In this document: positions 7,203 through 14,727 of the stretch, piece by piece
How positions within the stretch are numbered: position 1 is the stretch's first letter
How the letters are laid out: each line of letters begins with the position of its first letter
Source of the DNA: Alicyclobacillus sp.
GTDB lineage: Bacteria; Bacillota; Bacilli; Alicyclobacillales; Alicyclobacillaceae
NCBI GenBank assembly: GCA_023511295.1
Contig: JAIMBT010000011.1
Coordinates: 57,004-121,003, forward strand
Reading direction: 5' to 3'
Length of the DNA: 64,000 nucleotides
Notes under the pieces: generated by a model
The model's input: only the letters and a program-made list of their open reading frames with translations
The model's database searches: none
Told to the model about the DNA's origin: nothing
Made by a program: the position numbers and the translations under genes

Positions 7203-7484
7203 TCACTCTCCCTGGATGATTTGCCTCTCAATCCACGCGTCGACGTCCTGTTGGCGGATAAGTATGCTGCTACGTACCCGGAAGCTGGGGAGTTCGCCAT
7301 CGCGTAGCAGCCGCCGTACGGTCTTTTCACAGACATGCAAGTATCGAGCCACTTCGGAGACAGTCATATACCTGGCGTGGAGCTCCTGCTGGATGCGCGG
7401 TTCGAGGCGTTCCCATACGCGGCGCTCGAGTTCGTCGATTATTAGCTGCTTGTGCTGCTCGATCGCTTGCTCAAATAGAGACAT
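7203..7484 (-). CDS. Excisionase-family HTH DNA-binding protein
   Basis: Residues 40-88 form a MerR/excisionase-type winged helix (MTVSEVARYLHVCEKTVRRL, then GELPSFRV and DVDAWIE), as in HTH_17 proteins. An N-terminal helical segment (residues 1-38) is probably for dimerisation. The ATG follows GAGGTGAACCTGC. Second gene of the leftward early operon, so it could be the prophage excisionase or an early regulator; the sequence alone does not separate these. Confidence 0.82.
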   Translation of the reverse strand: MSLFEQAIEQHKQLIIDELERRVWERLEPRIQQELHARYMTVSEVARYLHVCEKTVRRLLRDGELPSFRVRSSILIRQQDVDAWIERQIIQGE

Positions 7485-7515
7485 GCAGGTTCACCTCTTT
7501 GCTGTCACGCATGAG

Positions 7516-7722
7516 TCAAAGGGATTTCAGAAGATTCATATCTAAGTCCAGGTAGCCTGCGATTTTTGAGAAGGCGTCGATACTAGGGGTATAGCGACCG
7601 GTTTCTATGTCAGCGATGTAGCTTCTCGAAAGAGAGGTCGCTTTTGCTAGTTGCGCCTGCGTCAGATGCCGTGATTTGCGTCCAGCGCGTATGGCGGTGC
7701 CTATCGCCTTCTTGTCCAACAC
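7516..7722 (-). CDS. Cro-like HTH regulator
   Basis: The 68-residue product is a single Xre/Cro-family HTH (LTQAQLAKATSLSRSYIADIE, residues ~19-39) with no effector domain. It is the first gene of the leftward operon and is divergent from the CI-type repressor, the usual Cro position. Its recognition helix (TSLSRSYIADIE) is nearly identical to that of the repressor (TSLSRSYLADVE), so both should bind the same operators. The GTG start is 7 bases after GGAGGTG. Confidence 0.88.
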   Translation of the reverse strand: MLDKKAIGTAIRAGRKSRHLTQAQLAKATSLSRSYIADIETGRYTPSIDAFSKIAGYLDLDMNLLKSL

Positions 7723-7830
7723 ACCTGTTCACCTCCGCTTGGGCAAAATGTACGGTATTCACGACAACAAGTAAATGTCGATAATCGTCGGTTTTCGCGC
7801 GTTTGCGTGAAACACGTAACTAACGCTTGC

Positions 7831-7893
7831 ATTTCCGTCATTTATCTTAATTTGACGTGTATTTCCGTCACAATTCCACTTGTATTCCCGTCA
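7831..7893. promoter_or_regulatory. Three operator repeats of the lysogeny switch (candidate)
   Basis: The sequence ATTTCCGTCA occurs at 7831-7840 and 7861-7870, exactly 30 bases apart, and ATTCCCGTCA at 7884-7893. The copies overlap or flank the two divergent promoters. TTTGACG at 7851-7857 and CGTCACAA at 7866-7873 form an imperfect inverted pair around the middle copy. The placement is that of phage OR-type operators; binding is inferred. Confidence 0.6.
7844..7873 (-). promoter_or_regulatory. Leftward early promoter (candidate)
   Basis: On the minus strand TTGTGA (7868-7873) and TAAGAT (7844-7849) are separated by 18 bases. The middle copy of the TGACGGAAAT operator repeat overlaps the -35 box, and another lies just downstream of the -10, so repressor binding would block transcription of the Cro-like operon. 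Confidence 0.6.
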
Positions 7894-7908
7894 ATTCACG
7901 GGCATACT
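7880..7908 (+). promoter_or_regulatory. Repressor maintenance promoter (candidate)
   Basis: TTGTAT (7880-7885) and CATACT (7903-7908) are 17 bases apart and point towards the CI-type repressor. The third operator repeat (7884-7893) overlaps the -35 box. Transcription would begin near the palindrome at 7913-7933, 40-odd bases before the TTG start. Confidence 0.5.
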
Positions 7909-7912
7909 GAAA

Positions 7913-7933
7913 TATGTCGGGTATACCGACATA
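7913..7933. promoter_or_regulatory. 21-base palindrome ahead of the repressor gene
   Basis: TATGTCGG and CCGACATA form a perfect 8-base inverted repeat around GTATA. It lies just downstream of the predicted repressor promoter and 8 bases before its ribosome binding site. It differs from the TGACGGAAAT repeats, so it may be a second type of operator or a hairpin in the repressor leader. Confidence 0.6.
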
Positions 7934-7956
7934 AAATTTTGAGGAGGGATCTCTAA

Positions 7957-8880
7957 TTGGCGTCATTGGGGGCGAATATCAAACGAATTAGGAAGTTGCG
8001 CGGTCTGACTCAAGCGGAGCTGGCGACGCGGACAAGTCTGTCGCGGTCTTATTTGGCTGACGTGGAGCGTGATCGATACAACCCCAGCGTTGAAACCCTT
8101 ACCCTGATTGCGGACGCCTTGCAAATTTCAACTGACTACCTCCTAGGCCAGTCTATCGGAGCTGTGATTGAAAAGCGGCTCGACGAGCTGAACATGTCGT
8201 TACAGGATTTGTCCCGCAAGACAGGTATCCCGCTGAAGAATTTGCAGGGCCTCGACTACGCTCAACCCGCTCCTTGGGACTACGAGCCTGGAAATCTCAT
8301 TGATCAACTCTCTGCGGCGCTCCGTATAGATCGCAAAGTATTGGTGGCGGCCTACGTGCGCCAGGAGCCGCCGGCATACGACGGGCCGCATTCGACGGTG
8401 GAGGAAGATTTTGCGGACGAGGGTTTTGACATGAGTCTGGCTAACAGCGCTGTCCGCGAGAATCGCCCGGCTGTCTACCCGTTAGGGGCTCGCGTACGCA
8501 TTCCTATCATCGGAACGGTGACGGCAGGGTTGACCGGTCTGGCGTTTGAGGAACAACTCGGGACCGAATTCGTGGACCAGGACGACCTGCGATCTGGAGA
8601 GTATTACTGGCTGAAAGTAAAGGGCGATTCCATGATCGGAGAGGGGATTTTCGACGGCGACTTGGCGCTATTCCGGGTTCAGCCAGAGGTCGAAAACGGT
8701 GAGCTGGCCGTGGTTGTCATTGACGGAGAGATCGGTTGCCTCAAACGCGTCTATTTCAAGGACGGTGGCATCGTTTTGCAGTCCTCCAATCCGGCGTATC
8801 CGCCCCGTATTTTTGTTGGGCGCGAAACGGCGCTGGTTCGTATCGTAGGTCGCGTAAAGGAGATTAAAAGAAAGTTTTAG
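7957..8880 (+). CDS. CI/LexA-type prophage repressor with S24 peptidase domain
   Basis: Residues 5-60 are an Xre-type HTH. Residues ~68-133 look like a second, degenerate HTH (IEKRLDELNMSLQDLSRKTG). Residues ~180-305 are a LexA-like S24 autoprotease. The cleavage site is Ala190-Gly191 (VTAGL), the catalytic Ser is Ser225 (KGDSM) and the catalytic Lys is Lys263 (CLKRVYF). This predicts RecA-stimulated self-cleavage and SOS induction of the prophage. The TTG start has GAGGAGGGA 7 bases upstream. It is divergent from the Cro-like gene across the operator region. At 307 residues it is longer than a simple CI because of the extra HTH-like segment. Confidence 0.9.
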   Translation: MASLGANIKRIRKLRGLTQAELATRTSLSRSYLADVERDRYNPSVETLTLIADALQISTDYLLGQSIGAVIEKRLDELNMSLQDLSRKTGIPLKNLQGLDYAQPAPWDYEPGNLIDQLSAALRIDRKVLVAAYVRQEPPAYDGPHSTVEEDFADEGFDMSLANSAVRENRPAVYPLGARVRIPIIGTVTAGLTGLAFEEQLGTEFVDQDDLRSGEYYWLKVKGDSMIGEGIFDGDLALFRVQPEVENGELAVVVIDGEIGCLKRVYFKDGGIVLQSSNPAYPPRIFVGRETALVRIVGRVKEIKRKF

Positions 8881-8984
8881 GGGGTGTTCGGACCATTATT
8901 GAGAGGCGGCGGAGCGGCTGTGGTGACCAACATCAATTGAGACGGATTATGCATACAGGAATCGGTGGTGTAACGCACTTCGCT

Positions 8985-9007
8985 GTTCCCAGACTCCGTC
9001 TGGGAAC
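8985..9007. terminator. Perfect hairpin between repressor and integrase
   Basis: GTTCCCAGAC and GTCTGGGAAC form a perfect 10-base-pair stem with a TCC loop, about 100 bases after the repressor stop and 32 before the integrase start. No T-run follows on either strand, so it may be a weak terminator, an integrase-control hairpin or a protein site. Confidence 0.45.
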
Positions 9008-9039
9008 GAAACCAGCGCAAAAGGAGTTGTGTTCCTGTC

Positions 9040-10278
9040 ATGCCCAGCATTGAAAAACGTGGCAAGAGCTCGTGGCGTCTCATTGTGGAGGGTGGCTATG
9101 ACTCAAGCGGCAACCGTGTGCAGCATCGGCGCACAATCCGCATCGAGGATCAGGCCATTCTCAAATCCAAACGCCGGCTACAGGACTATCTGGACATGGA
9201 ACTCGCCCGCTTTCGTCAGGAAATCGAGTCCGGACAGTACATTAAGCCGGAGAAGATCACGTTCGGCGATTTCGTCACGGTCTGGAAACGGAACTTCGCG
9301 GACCAAAACCTTGGTGCGTACACGCGGCGGCACTATCTGCAATTGCTGCGGGCCCATGCGCTCCCTGCGCTCGGACACCGCGACATTGGCTCGATAAAGA
9401 CGTTGCATGTCGTTTCGCTTATGGCGGAGCTCTACTCACCTGATGGCCGCAAAGACGGCCGGGACAAGCCTCTCTCCACGAGTACGCGACTCAATATCTA
9501 CCATGCGCTGAAATCCGTCTTCGATGCCGCAGAACGGTGGCGCGTCATCTCGAGCAATCCGATGGCCGGTGTCGACCGCCCCCGACCTGATAAGGCAGAA
9601 CGTCGCTCGTCGCGCTCAAAGAAACGCGCCTATACGCGTGCCGAGGCGGAACGCCTTATCGTCGATTTGATGGACGAACCGCAGCATTGGCGCCTGTATT
9701 TCCTTGGTGTGCTCCTGGGCGGGTTTCGTCGCGGCGAAATGTTGGCTGTCGAGTGGCCGCAGGTTGACTTTGAACACGGCGGAATCCACATCGAGAAGCA
9801 GATCTCGCTCGATGAGGACGGTCGCCCCGTTGAAGCCGAATTAAAGACTGCTGAGTCTCACGGCTTTGTCCCTATGCCCCGGTGGTACATGGCCGAGTTA
9901 TCCAAGTATCGCGCCACTTGGATCGAGGAACGGTGGAAGCTCCAGCAGAGCGGTAAGTGGATTGGAGGGGACAAGCAGTATCTGTTCCACTCGGGACGCG
10001 GAGATAAGTACTATCCCAAGTCGGCATCACAGCGCTGGAACAGATTTCTCGCTCACCACGAGCTCCCCCGGATCCGATTGCATGACCTGCGCCATACGAC
10101 CGCGATGCTCCTCCGGGAAACCGGTGCAGACATGAAGTCGATCCAGGAACGATTGCGACACGCGAGACTAGCCACGACGGCAGACATGTACACCCACGAA
10201 TCCGATCTAGTGAGCCGCGAAACAGCTGACCGTCTCGAAGGGCTCAATCCGTTCCCAACCCGTTCCCAATCGCATTGA
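9040..10278 (+). CDS. int: Tyrosine site-specific integrase
   Basis: The 412-residue protein has a short arm-type DNA-binding region (1-60), a core-binding SAM-like domain (~72-180) and a catalytic domain (~195-400). Active-site residues are Arg230 (GFRRGE), Lys269, His348 and Arg351 (HDLRH), His374 (RLRHA) and the nucleophile Tyr384 (DMYTH). It points at a tRNA-Lys gene whose 3' end is 70 bases away, the classic layout for phages that integrate into tRNA 3' ends. An AAAGGAG lies 13 bases before the ATG, slightly far. It catalyses integration and, with an excisionase, excision. Confidence 0.95.
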   Translation: MPSIEKRGKSSWRLIVEGGYDSSGNRVQHRRTIRIEDQAILKSKRRLQDYLDMELARFRQEIESGQYIKPEKITFGDFVTVWKRNFADQNLGAYTRRHYLQLLRAHALPALGHRDIGSIKTLHVVSLMAELYSPDGRKDGRDKPLSTSTRLNIYHALKSVFDAAERWRVISSNPMAGVDRPRPDKAERRSSRSKKRAYTRAEAERLIVDLMDEPQHWRLYFLGVLLGGFRRGEMLAVEWPQVDFEHGGIHIEKQISLDEDGRPVEAELKTAESHGFVPMPRWYMAELSKYRATWIEERWKLQQSGKWIGGDKQYLFHSGRGDKYYPKSASQRWNRFLAHHELPRIRLHDLRHTTAMLLRETGADMKSIQERLRHARLATTADMYTHESDLVSRETADRLEGLNPFPTRSQSH

Positions 10279-10301
10279 GTTTACCCTCGCATCCTAAAAC
10301 C

Positions 10302-10335
10302 CCAAAAGAAAAATCCCTTGCTACACAAGGGATTT
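10302..10335 (-). terminator. Intrinsic terminator of tRNA-Lys
   Basis: AAATCCCTTG (10311-10320) and CAAGGGATTT (10326-10335) form a perfect 10-base-pair stem with a 5-base loop. On the minus strand the stem is followed by TTCTTTTGGG, so it ends transcripts leaving the tRNA. It may also act on readthrough from the integrase side. Confidence 0.75.
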
Positions 10336-10348
10336 CAGAGGATTCCTC

Positions 10349-10378
10349 TGGTGAGCCATCCCGGACTCGAACCGGGGA
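10349..10378. other. Inferred prophage attachment site in the tRNA-Lys 3' end
   Basis: The integrase gene abuts the tRNA 3' half and the phage genes all lie on that side, so the crossover core should be in the T-arm/acceptor part of the tRNA. The partner direct repeat is outside the window, so core length and position cannot be fixed. Confidence 0.35.
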
Positions 10379-10424
10379 CACCCTGATTAAAAGTCAGGTG
10401 CTCTACCGACTGAGCTAATGGCTC
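10349..10424 (-). tRNA. tRNA-Lys (UUU)
   Basis: The 76-base sequence folds as a cloverleaf. The acceptor stem pairs GAGCCAT with ATGGCTC, the D-arm is AGCTCAGTCGGTAGAGC, the anticodon loop is CTTTTAA with anticodon TTT, and the T-arm is GGTTCGAGTCC. The 3' CCA is encoded (10349-10351). The prophage integrase lies next to the 3' end. Confidence 0.97.
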
Positions 10425-10435
10425 GTGACTCGGTG

Positions 10436-10465
10436 AATATATCACAAATCGGGCACGGTGCGCAA
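10436..10465 (-). promoter_or_regulatory. Promoter of tRNA-Lys (candidate)
   Basis: On the minus strand TTGCGC (10460-10465) and TATATT (10436-10441) are 18 bases apart. Transcription would start about 5 bases before the mature tRNA 5' end. Confidence 0.65.
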
Positions 10466-10575
10466 ATCGCCTGGCCGACGTGCGGCCGAACCCTCACCCA
10501 CGGCCCTGTGTACGGAATGGAAAGCCATGGGCCGTCGATGGATAACTTCCAAACGGCGGTGACAACCTATCCGTC

Positions 10576-11319
10576 ATGGTAGACCGAAGCTGCATGTCAG
10601 AAAGGGAAGCATCCTCCAACACCGACCAGCCGCGGACGACACACCCGACCCGTCCGAGCCCTCTGCGGACCTTGGCGCAAAGCGGCGGCCTCGCGGCGCT
10701 GTCGATGGTCGGCATTTGGTGGGCCGCCGGCTCCCACGCGCACCTCGTCCACTCCAACCCGCCCCGCGTGGAGTCGGTTCAGCCCCTGCACACCCCAGCC
10801 GTCTCCGCGCATCCGGTGTCAGAGAGACAGATGAACGCGGACGAGCGACCAGCTGCCGTGGCGGTGCTCAGTCGGACATCGTCGCAGGGGAACCGTACGG
10901 ACGTCGGTGTGGCCCGGGTGCAAGCGGGCACGCGTGTCCGTTCCACCAGTGAACCGGCGAGCTTCGCGGTCCCCCAGCGCGCGACGGACACGGTGCCGAA
11001 AAGAGAACTGGGCGAGTTCATCGTCACGGCATACGCGTTGACGCCGAGATCGACCGGAAAGGTGCCTGGACAGCCCGGCTTCGGCGTGACTGCCAGTGGG
11101 ACGCGCGCGCAGGTCGGCCGCACCATCGCGGTTGATCCGTCCGTCATCCCGATGGGTTCGCTGGTGTACATCGACCTGCCAGGCGTCGGGTGGCGGCTGG
11201 CAGAGGATACAGGCGGAGCCATCCAAGGACGCCACATTGACCTCCTCCTGCCTTCCGACAACGCCGCACTGTCGTTTGGCGTCAAGCGGAAGGTACACGT
11301 CTACATCGTGGCCAGATAG
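10576..11319 (+). CDS. Exported 3D-domain (YocH/resuscitation-type) protein
   Basis: The 247-residue protein has one membrane/signal segment (residues ~35-52), a low-complexity region to ~140, then a 3D domain. The domain carries EFIVTAYAL, TASGT, IAVDPSVIPMGSLVYID and the closing DTGGAIQGRHIDL motif with the Asp residues that name the fold. Such domains (YocH, YabE and MltA-like) cut or bind peptidoglycan. Start ATG 10576-10578 has only a weak ribosome binding site; ATG 10594 is possible. It overlaps the convergent downstream gene by 19 bases. Confidence 0.8.
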   Translation: MVDRSCMSEREASSNTDQPRTTHPTRPSPLRTLAQSGGLAALSMVGIWWAAGSHAHLVHSNPPRVESVQPLHTPAVSAHPVSERQMNADERPAAVAVLSRTSSQGNRTDVGVARVQAGTRVRSTSEPASFAVPQRATDTVPKRELGEFIVTAYALTPRSTGKVPGQPGFGVTASGTRAQVGRTIAVDPSVIPMGSLVYIDLPGVGWRLAEDTGGAIQGRHIDLLLPSDNAALSFGVKRKVHVYIVAR

Positions 11320-11732
11320 TTACGGACGCTCTCCGTAAACTCAGCGAGCAGCGGACCATACGCAGCCACCGCCTCACCGACCTCCGCGGGACGCAGGGTC
11401 GTGTACTCGCGAATCAGTCGATTCCGGAAGGCAATGGCCCCTTCAAACGCCGTGAACCACGCCCGCGGCACGACGCTCTCCTCCATCAGCACTCGGACGA
11501 TGTCCGCATACCCACCGGGATCACGCATGACGAGCGCGTCAATCAGCAGGTTGCCCACGTCTGTCACGCACTCAATCGCGACGTGCAGAGCCCGCTCCGC
11601 AGCCAGCCTTGGCGTCATCTCTTCATCCCACTGGATACCGCTCTCCCCGGCGGCAGCCAGCCAACCGCTCAGTCGGTCAATCTGCTGCAAGTACACTTCG
11701 ACCTGTTGCTTCAATTCTTTGGTGACAAACAT
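11301..11732 (-). CDS. YutE/DUF86, HepT-like protein
   Basis: This 143-residue all-helical protein matches DUF86, the HEPN-type family that includes the HepT toxin and Bacillus YutE. The family's catalytic RNxxxHxY motif appears near residues 113-120 as RNRLIREY: the His is replaced by Arg, which should abolish RNase activity. No nucleotidyltransferase (MNT) antitoxin gene lies beside it. It is therefore better seen as a YutE-like protein than as an active toxin. ATG 11730-11732 has GGAGGT 6 bases upstream. Confidence 0.82.
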   Translation of the reverse strand: MFVTKELKQQVEVYLQQIDRLSGWLAAAGESGIQWDEEMTPRLAAERALHVAIECVTDVGNLLIDALVMRDPGGYADIVRVLMEESVVPRAWFTAFEGAIAFRNRLIREYTTLRPAEVGEAVAAYGPLLAEFTESVRNYLATM

Positions 11733-11842
11733 CCGCCAACCTCCGATACCCAGGGTTTGCTCCCTCTGTTTTACTCGTCCGAAAAATGGACAATCCCGCA
11801 GTGAATTGGCAAAGTTCCTTCGCACGTCGAAGACTACTACAG

Positions 11843-11848
11843 TATAAT
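11843..11848 (+). promoter_or_regulatory. Candidate -10 box for korAB
   Basis: A consensus TATAAT lies 166 bases before the korA start, in the 282-base gap after yutE. No good -35 is visible at 17 bases (the sequence there is TCGCAC), so this is a partial promoter call. I saw no riboswitch in the gap. Confidence 0.35.
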
Positions 11849-12014
11849 TAGGAAGTGCGGGCCATCCAAACACCGCCGAAACCAACTCTGCCGAATCGAT
11901 GGGCCCCGTCGTCGGACACGCTCTCGCCGCACGCACGAGTCCATTGTATCTCGCATGGGAGTCGGCGCAATGCTTCCGGGAGAGGCAGAGCAAACCAGAG
12001 GAGTGGAATGACGC

Positions 12015-13742
12015 ATGTTGGAGCAACTTTCCTGGAAAGTTGGCGGTCAACAGGGAGAAGGTGTCGAGAGTACCGGAGAAACCTTTGCGGTCGCGCTCAA
12101 CCGGCAAGGGTACTACGTGTACTCGTTTCGGCACTTTTCCTCACGCATCAAGGGAGGACATTCGAACGACAAGGTTCGCGTGAGCCTCAAGCAGTTCCGG
12201 GCCAGCGCCGACTACACCGACGTGTTGCTCGCGTTTGACCAGGAGTCGATTGACCTCAATGCCGCCGAAGTCCGCGAGGGCGGAATCGTCATTGCCGACG
12301 AGAAATTCAAACCGAAGGCGCCCGACCACGTCCGACTGTTCGCAGTCCCCCTCACGAAGATTGCCGAAGAGTGCGGGTCTGCCATCATGAAGAATATGGT
12401 CTCTCTCGGCGCCTCCGCTTGCGCACTCGGACTGCCGGTGGAAATCTTCGCAGAGGTGATTGAGGAGCGATTCCGGCGCAAGGGGCAGAAGGTCGTGGAC
12501 CAGAACATGCAAGCGGTGCAGCGGGGCTTTGACCACATGAAGGAACTGGGCGGCGCTGACCCGGAATTCGCCCTCAAACCGGCGGACGGGACGCGGCGCC
12601 TCTTTATGATGGGCAACGACGCGCTCGGGCTCGGCGCCCTCGCTGCGGGTGCGCGTGTGATGCCGGCATATCCCATCACCCCAGCGTCCGACGTGATGGA
12701 GTACCTCATCAAAAAGTTCCCGAAGGTCGGCGGCGTCGTCGTCCAGACCGAGGACGAGATTGCCGCCATCAACATGGCCATCGGAGCCGCCTACGGGGGT
12801 GCCCGCGCGTTCACCTGCACCTCGGGCCCTGGCCTCTCGTTGATGATGGAGGCGATTGGGCTGGCGGGTATGACGGAGACGCCGGTGGTCATCATCGATA
12901 CCCAGCGCGGTGGACCGTCCACCGGCCTCCCGACCAAGCAGGAGCAGTCCGACATGCTGGCGGCACTGTTCGGTACCCACGGCGAGATTCCGAAAATCGT
13001 CCTGAACCCGGCGACGACCGAGGAGTGCTTTGAGGTGATGGGCAAGGCCTTCAATCTCGCCGAGCACTACCAGTGCCCGGTCATCGTCATGACCGACCTG
13101 CAGTTGTCCCTCAGCAAGCAGACGACCGAACCGTTGCGTCTGGACGCCATCGAGATTGACCGGGGACTCATCGCCTCGGAGGAGGACCTGCCACAGGTGG
13201 CCGGTGGTGAACAGTTCAACCGCTACCAATTCACGGAGTCCGGCATCTCGGCGCGCGTCTTCCCAGGTACCAAAGGCGGTATCCACAAGGTGACCGGCGT
13301 GGAGCATTCGACCAACGGGCGCCCGAACGAGTCCGCGACGAACCGCCGGAAGATGGTGGAAAAGCGGGCGCGGAAGCTCGCGGGCGTGGAGATTCCCGAC
13401 AGCGTCGTCCGGACCGGGGATGCGGACGCAGATCTGGTCGTCGTCGGTATCGGATCGAACATCGGCAGTATCGAGGAAGCGTGTGACCGCCTGCGCGCAG
13501 ACGGACACAAGGTGGCTCACGCGCACATCCACGCCATCCTCCCGTTCCCCGTCACCCAACTGCAGCAGGCGCTGCAAGGCGCGAAAACCGTCGTCGTGGT
13601 GGAGAACAACGGGACCGGTCAACTGCGCAACCTGATGAACTTCTTCGGCGTCCATCACCCAAACCTGTCGAGTTACCTGCGCTACGACGGGATGCCCATT
13701 CTGCCCGTCGAAATCTACGACCACATCAAGGGGTTGTTGTGA
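12015..13742 (+). CDS. korA: 2-oxoacid:ferredoxin oxidoreductase, alpha (gamma-alpha fused) subunit
   Basis: The 575-residue protein fuses a gamma-type domain (residues ~8-185, GGQQGEGVES start) to the alpha pyrimidine-binding domain (~195-575). It carries MPAYPITPASDVMEYL, QTEDEIAAINMAIGAAYGGA and TCTSGPGLSLM. With KorB it decarboxylates a 2-oxoacid, most likely 2-oxoglutarate, to acyl-CoA while reducing ferredoxin. It lacks its own iron-sulfur cluster, as usual for KorAB types. korB begins one base after its stop, so the two are one operon. The 7Fe ferredoxin elsewhere in the window is a plausible electron acceptor. Confidence 0.93.
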   Translation: MLEQLSWKVGGQQGEGVESTGETFAVALNRQGYYVYSFRHFSSRIKGGHSNDKVRVSLKQFRASADYTDVLLAFDQESIDLNAAEVREGGIVIADEKFKPKAPDHVRLFAVPLTKIAEECGSAIMKNMVSLGASACALGLPVEIFAEVIEERFRRKGQKVVDQNMQAVQRGFDHMKELGGADPEFALKPADGTRRLFMMGNDALGLGALAAGARVMPAYPITPASDVMEYLIKKFPKVGGVVVQTEDEIAAINMAIGAAYGGARAFTCTSGPGLSLMMEAIGLAGMTETPVVIIDTQRGGPSTGLPTKQEQSDMLAALFGTHGEIPKIVLNPATTEECFEVMGKAFNLAEHYQCPVIVMTDLQLSLSKQTTEPLRLDAIEIDRGLIASEEDLPQVAGGEQFNRYQFTESGISARVFPGTKGGIHKVTGVEHSTNGRPNESATNRRKMVEKRARKLAGVEIPDSVVRTGDADADLVVVGIGSNIGSIEEACDRLRADGHKVAHAHIHAILPFPVTQLQQALQGAKTVVVVENNGTGQLRNLMNFFGVHHPNLSSYLRYDGMPILPVEIYDHIKGLL

Positions 13743-13743
13743 C

Positions 13744-14616
13744 ATGACAGCGGTGACTGTGAAGGACTTTCGGAACGACGTTCGACCCAACTGGTGCCCG
13801 GGCTGCGGCGACTTCTCCGTTCAGGCTTCCATCCAACGCGCGCTCGCATCCCTCGGTAAGCAGCCGCACGAGGTGGCCGTAATCTCCGGTATCGGCTGCT
13901 CTGGGCGCATCTCCGGTTATATCAACACCTACGGCTTTCACGGCGTCCACGGGCGGGCGCTTCCAGCCGCGCAAGGCGTGAAGTTGGCGAACCGCGACCT
14001 GACCGTCATCGCCTCGGGCGGCGACGGCGACGGCTTCGGCATCGGCCTGAACCACTTCATGCACGCCGTCCGGCGCAACATGGACATCACGTACATCGTC
14101 ATGGACAACCAGATCTACGGACTCACCAAGGGCCAGCACTCGCCGACGAGCGCGCATGGCTTCACCGCCAAAACGACGCCGTCCGGCAACATCGAGAACG
14201 CGTTGGTCCCGTCGCGCATTGCCCTGGCGGCCGGCATCGGCTTCTTGGCGCAGGGCTTTTCCAGCGACGTCAACCAGCTCGTGTCGCTGATTGAACAGGC
14301 CATTCAGTACCGCGGCTTTGCGCTGGTGAACGTGTTCAGCCCGTGCGTGACGTACAACAAGATCAACACCTACGACTATTTCCGGGAGAATGTTGTGCGC
14401 CTGGACGACACGCCCGGGTACGACCCAACCGATTACCGCGCAGCGGAACAGGCGATTGCGGACAGTCACGGCCTGTGCACGGGTGTCATCTACCGTAACG
14501 ACGACAAAGTGGCGTATGAGGACCAGATTCCGGGGTTCCGCGAAACGCCACTCGTTCAGGCGGACCTGAAACTGGACGAGAGCATCTTCGCGGAGGTTCT
14601 CAAGGAGTTTGCGTGA
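13744..14616 (+). CDS. korB: 2-oxoacid:ferredoxin oxidoreductase, beta (TPP-binding) subunit
   Basis: The 290-residue protein begins with the cluster-binding NWCPGCGDF motif. Further on is the TPP site GGDGDGFGIGLNHF (residues ~94-107) ending in MDNQIYGLTKGQHSPTS. Another Cys (SPCVTYNKI, ~200) completes the 4Fe-4S ligands. It takes electrons from the TPP intermediate and passes them to ferredoxin. ATG follows the korA stop by 1 base; translational coupling is likely. A GC-rich hairpin lies after the gene. Confidence 0.94.
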   Translation: MTAVTVKDFRNDVRPNWCPGCGDFSVQASIQRALASLGKQPHEVAVISGIGCSGRISGYINTYGFHGVHGRALPAAQGVKLANRDLTVIASGGDGDGFGIGLNHFMHAVRRNMDITYIVMDNQIYGLTKGQHSPTSAHGFTAKTTPSGNIENALVPSRIALAAGIGFLAQGFSSDVNQLVSLIEQAIQYRGFALVNVFSPCVTYNKINTYDYFRENVVRLDDTPGYDPTDYRAAEQAIADSHGLCTGVIYRNDDKVAYEDQIPGFRETPLVQADLKLDESIFAEVLKEFA

Positions 14617-14671
14617 CGCCGCGTCCGCAAGGATGCGAAATCCTCGATGAAACCGCACCGCCCGTCTCCCC

Positions 14672-14705
14672 GAGCCCCGCGTCTCGTACCGTGATCGCGG
14701 GGCTC
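14672..14705. terminator. Hairpin between convergent korB and the Nudix gene
   Basis: GAGCCCCGCG (14672-14681) and CGCGGGGCTC (14696-14705) form a perfect 10-base-pair stem with a 14-base loop. It serves the 3' ends of both converging genes. No T-run is present, common for terminators in GC-rich genomes but lowering certainty. Confidence 0.55.
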
Positions 14706-14727
14706 GCTCGCGCCGGGCGCGCTCGGG

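Noticed and set aside
8985..9007. An att site or IS end
   Set aside because: A simple perfect hairpin without a second copy in the window, and the integrase geometry places att at the tRNA.
10576..11319. Cargo gene of the prophage
   Set aside because: It lies on the far side of the tRNA from the integrase, so it is outside the predicted att boundary.
11301..11732. A complete HepT/MNT toxin-antitoxin system
   Set aside because: No nucleotidyltransferase gene on either side and the catalytic His is missing.
12141..13790. Minus-strand frame opposite korA
   Set aside because: Antisense shadow; korA motifs on the plus strand explain the region fully.
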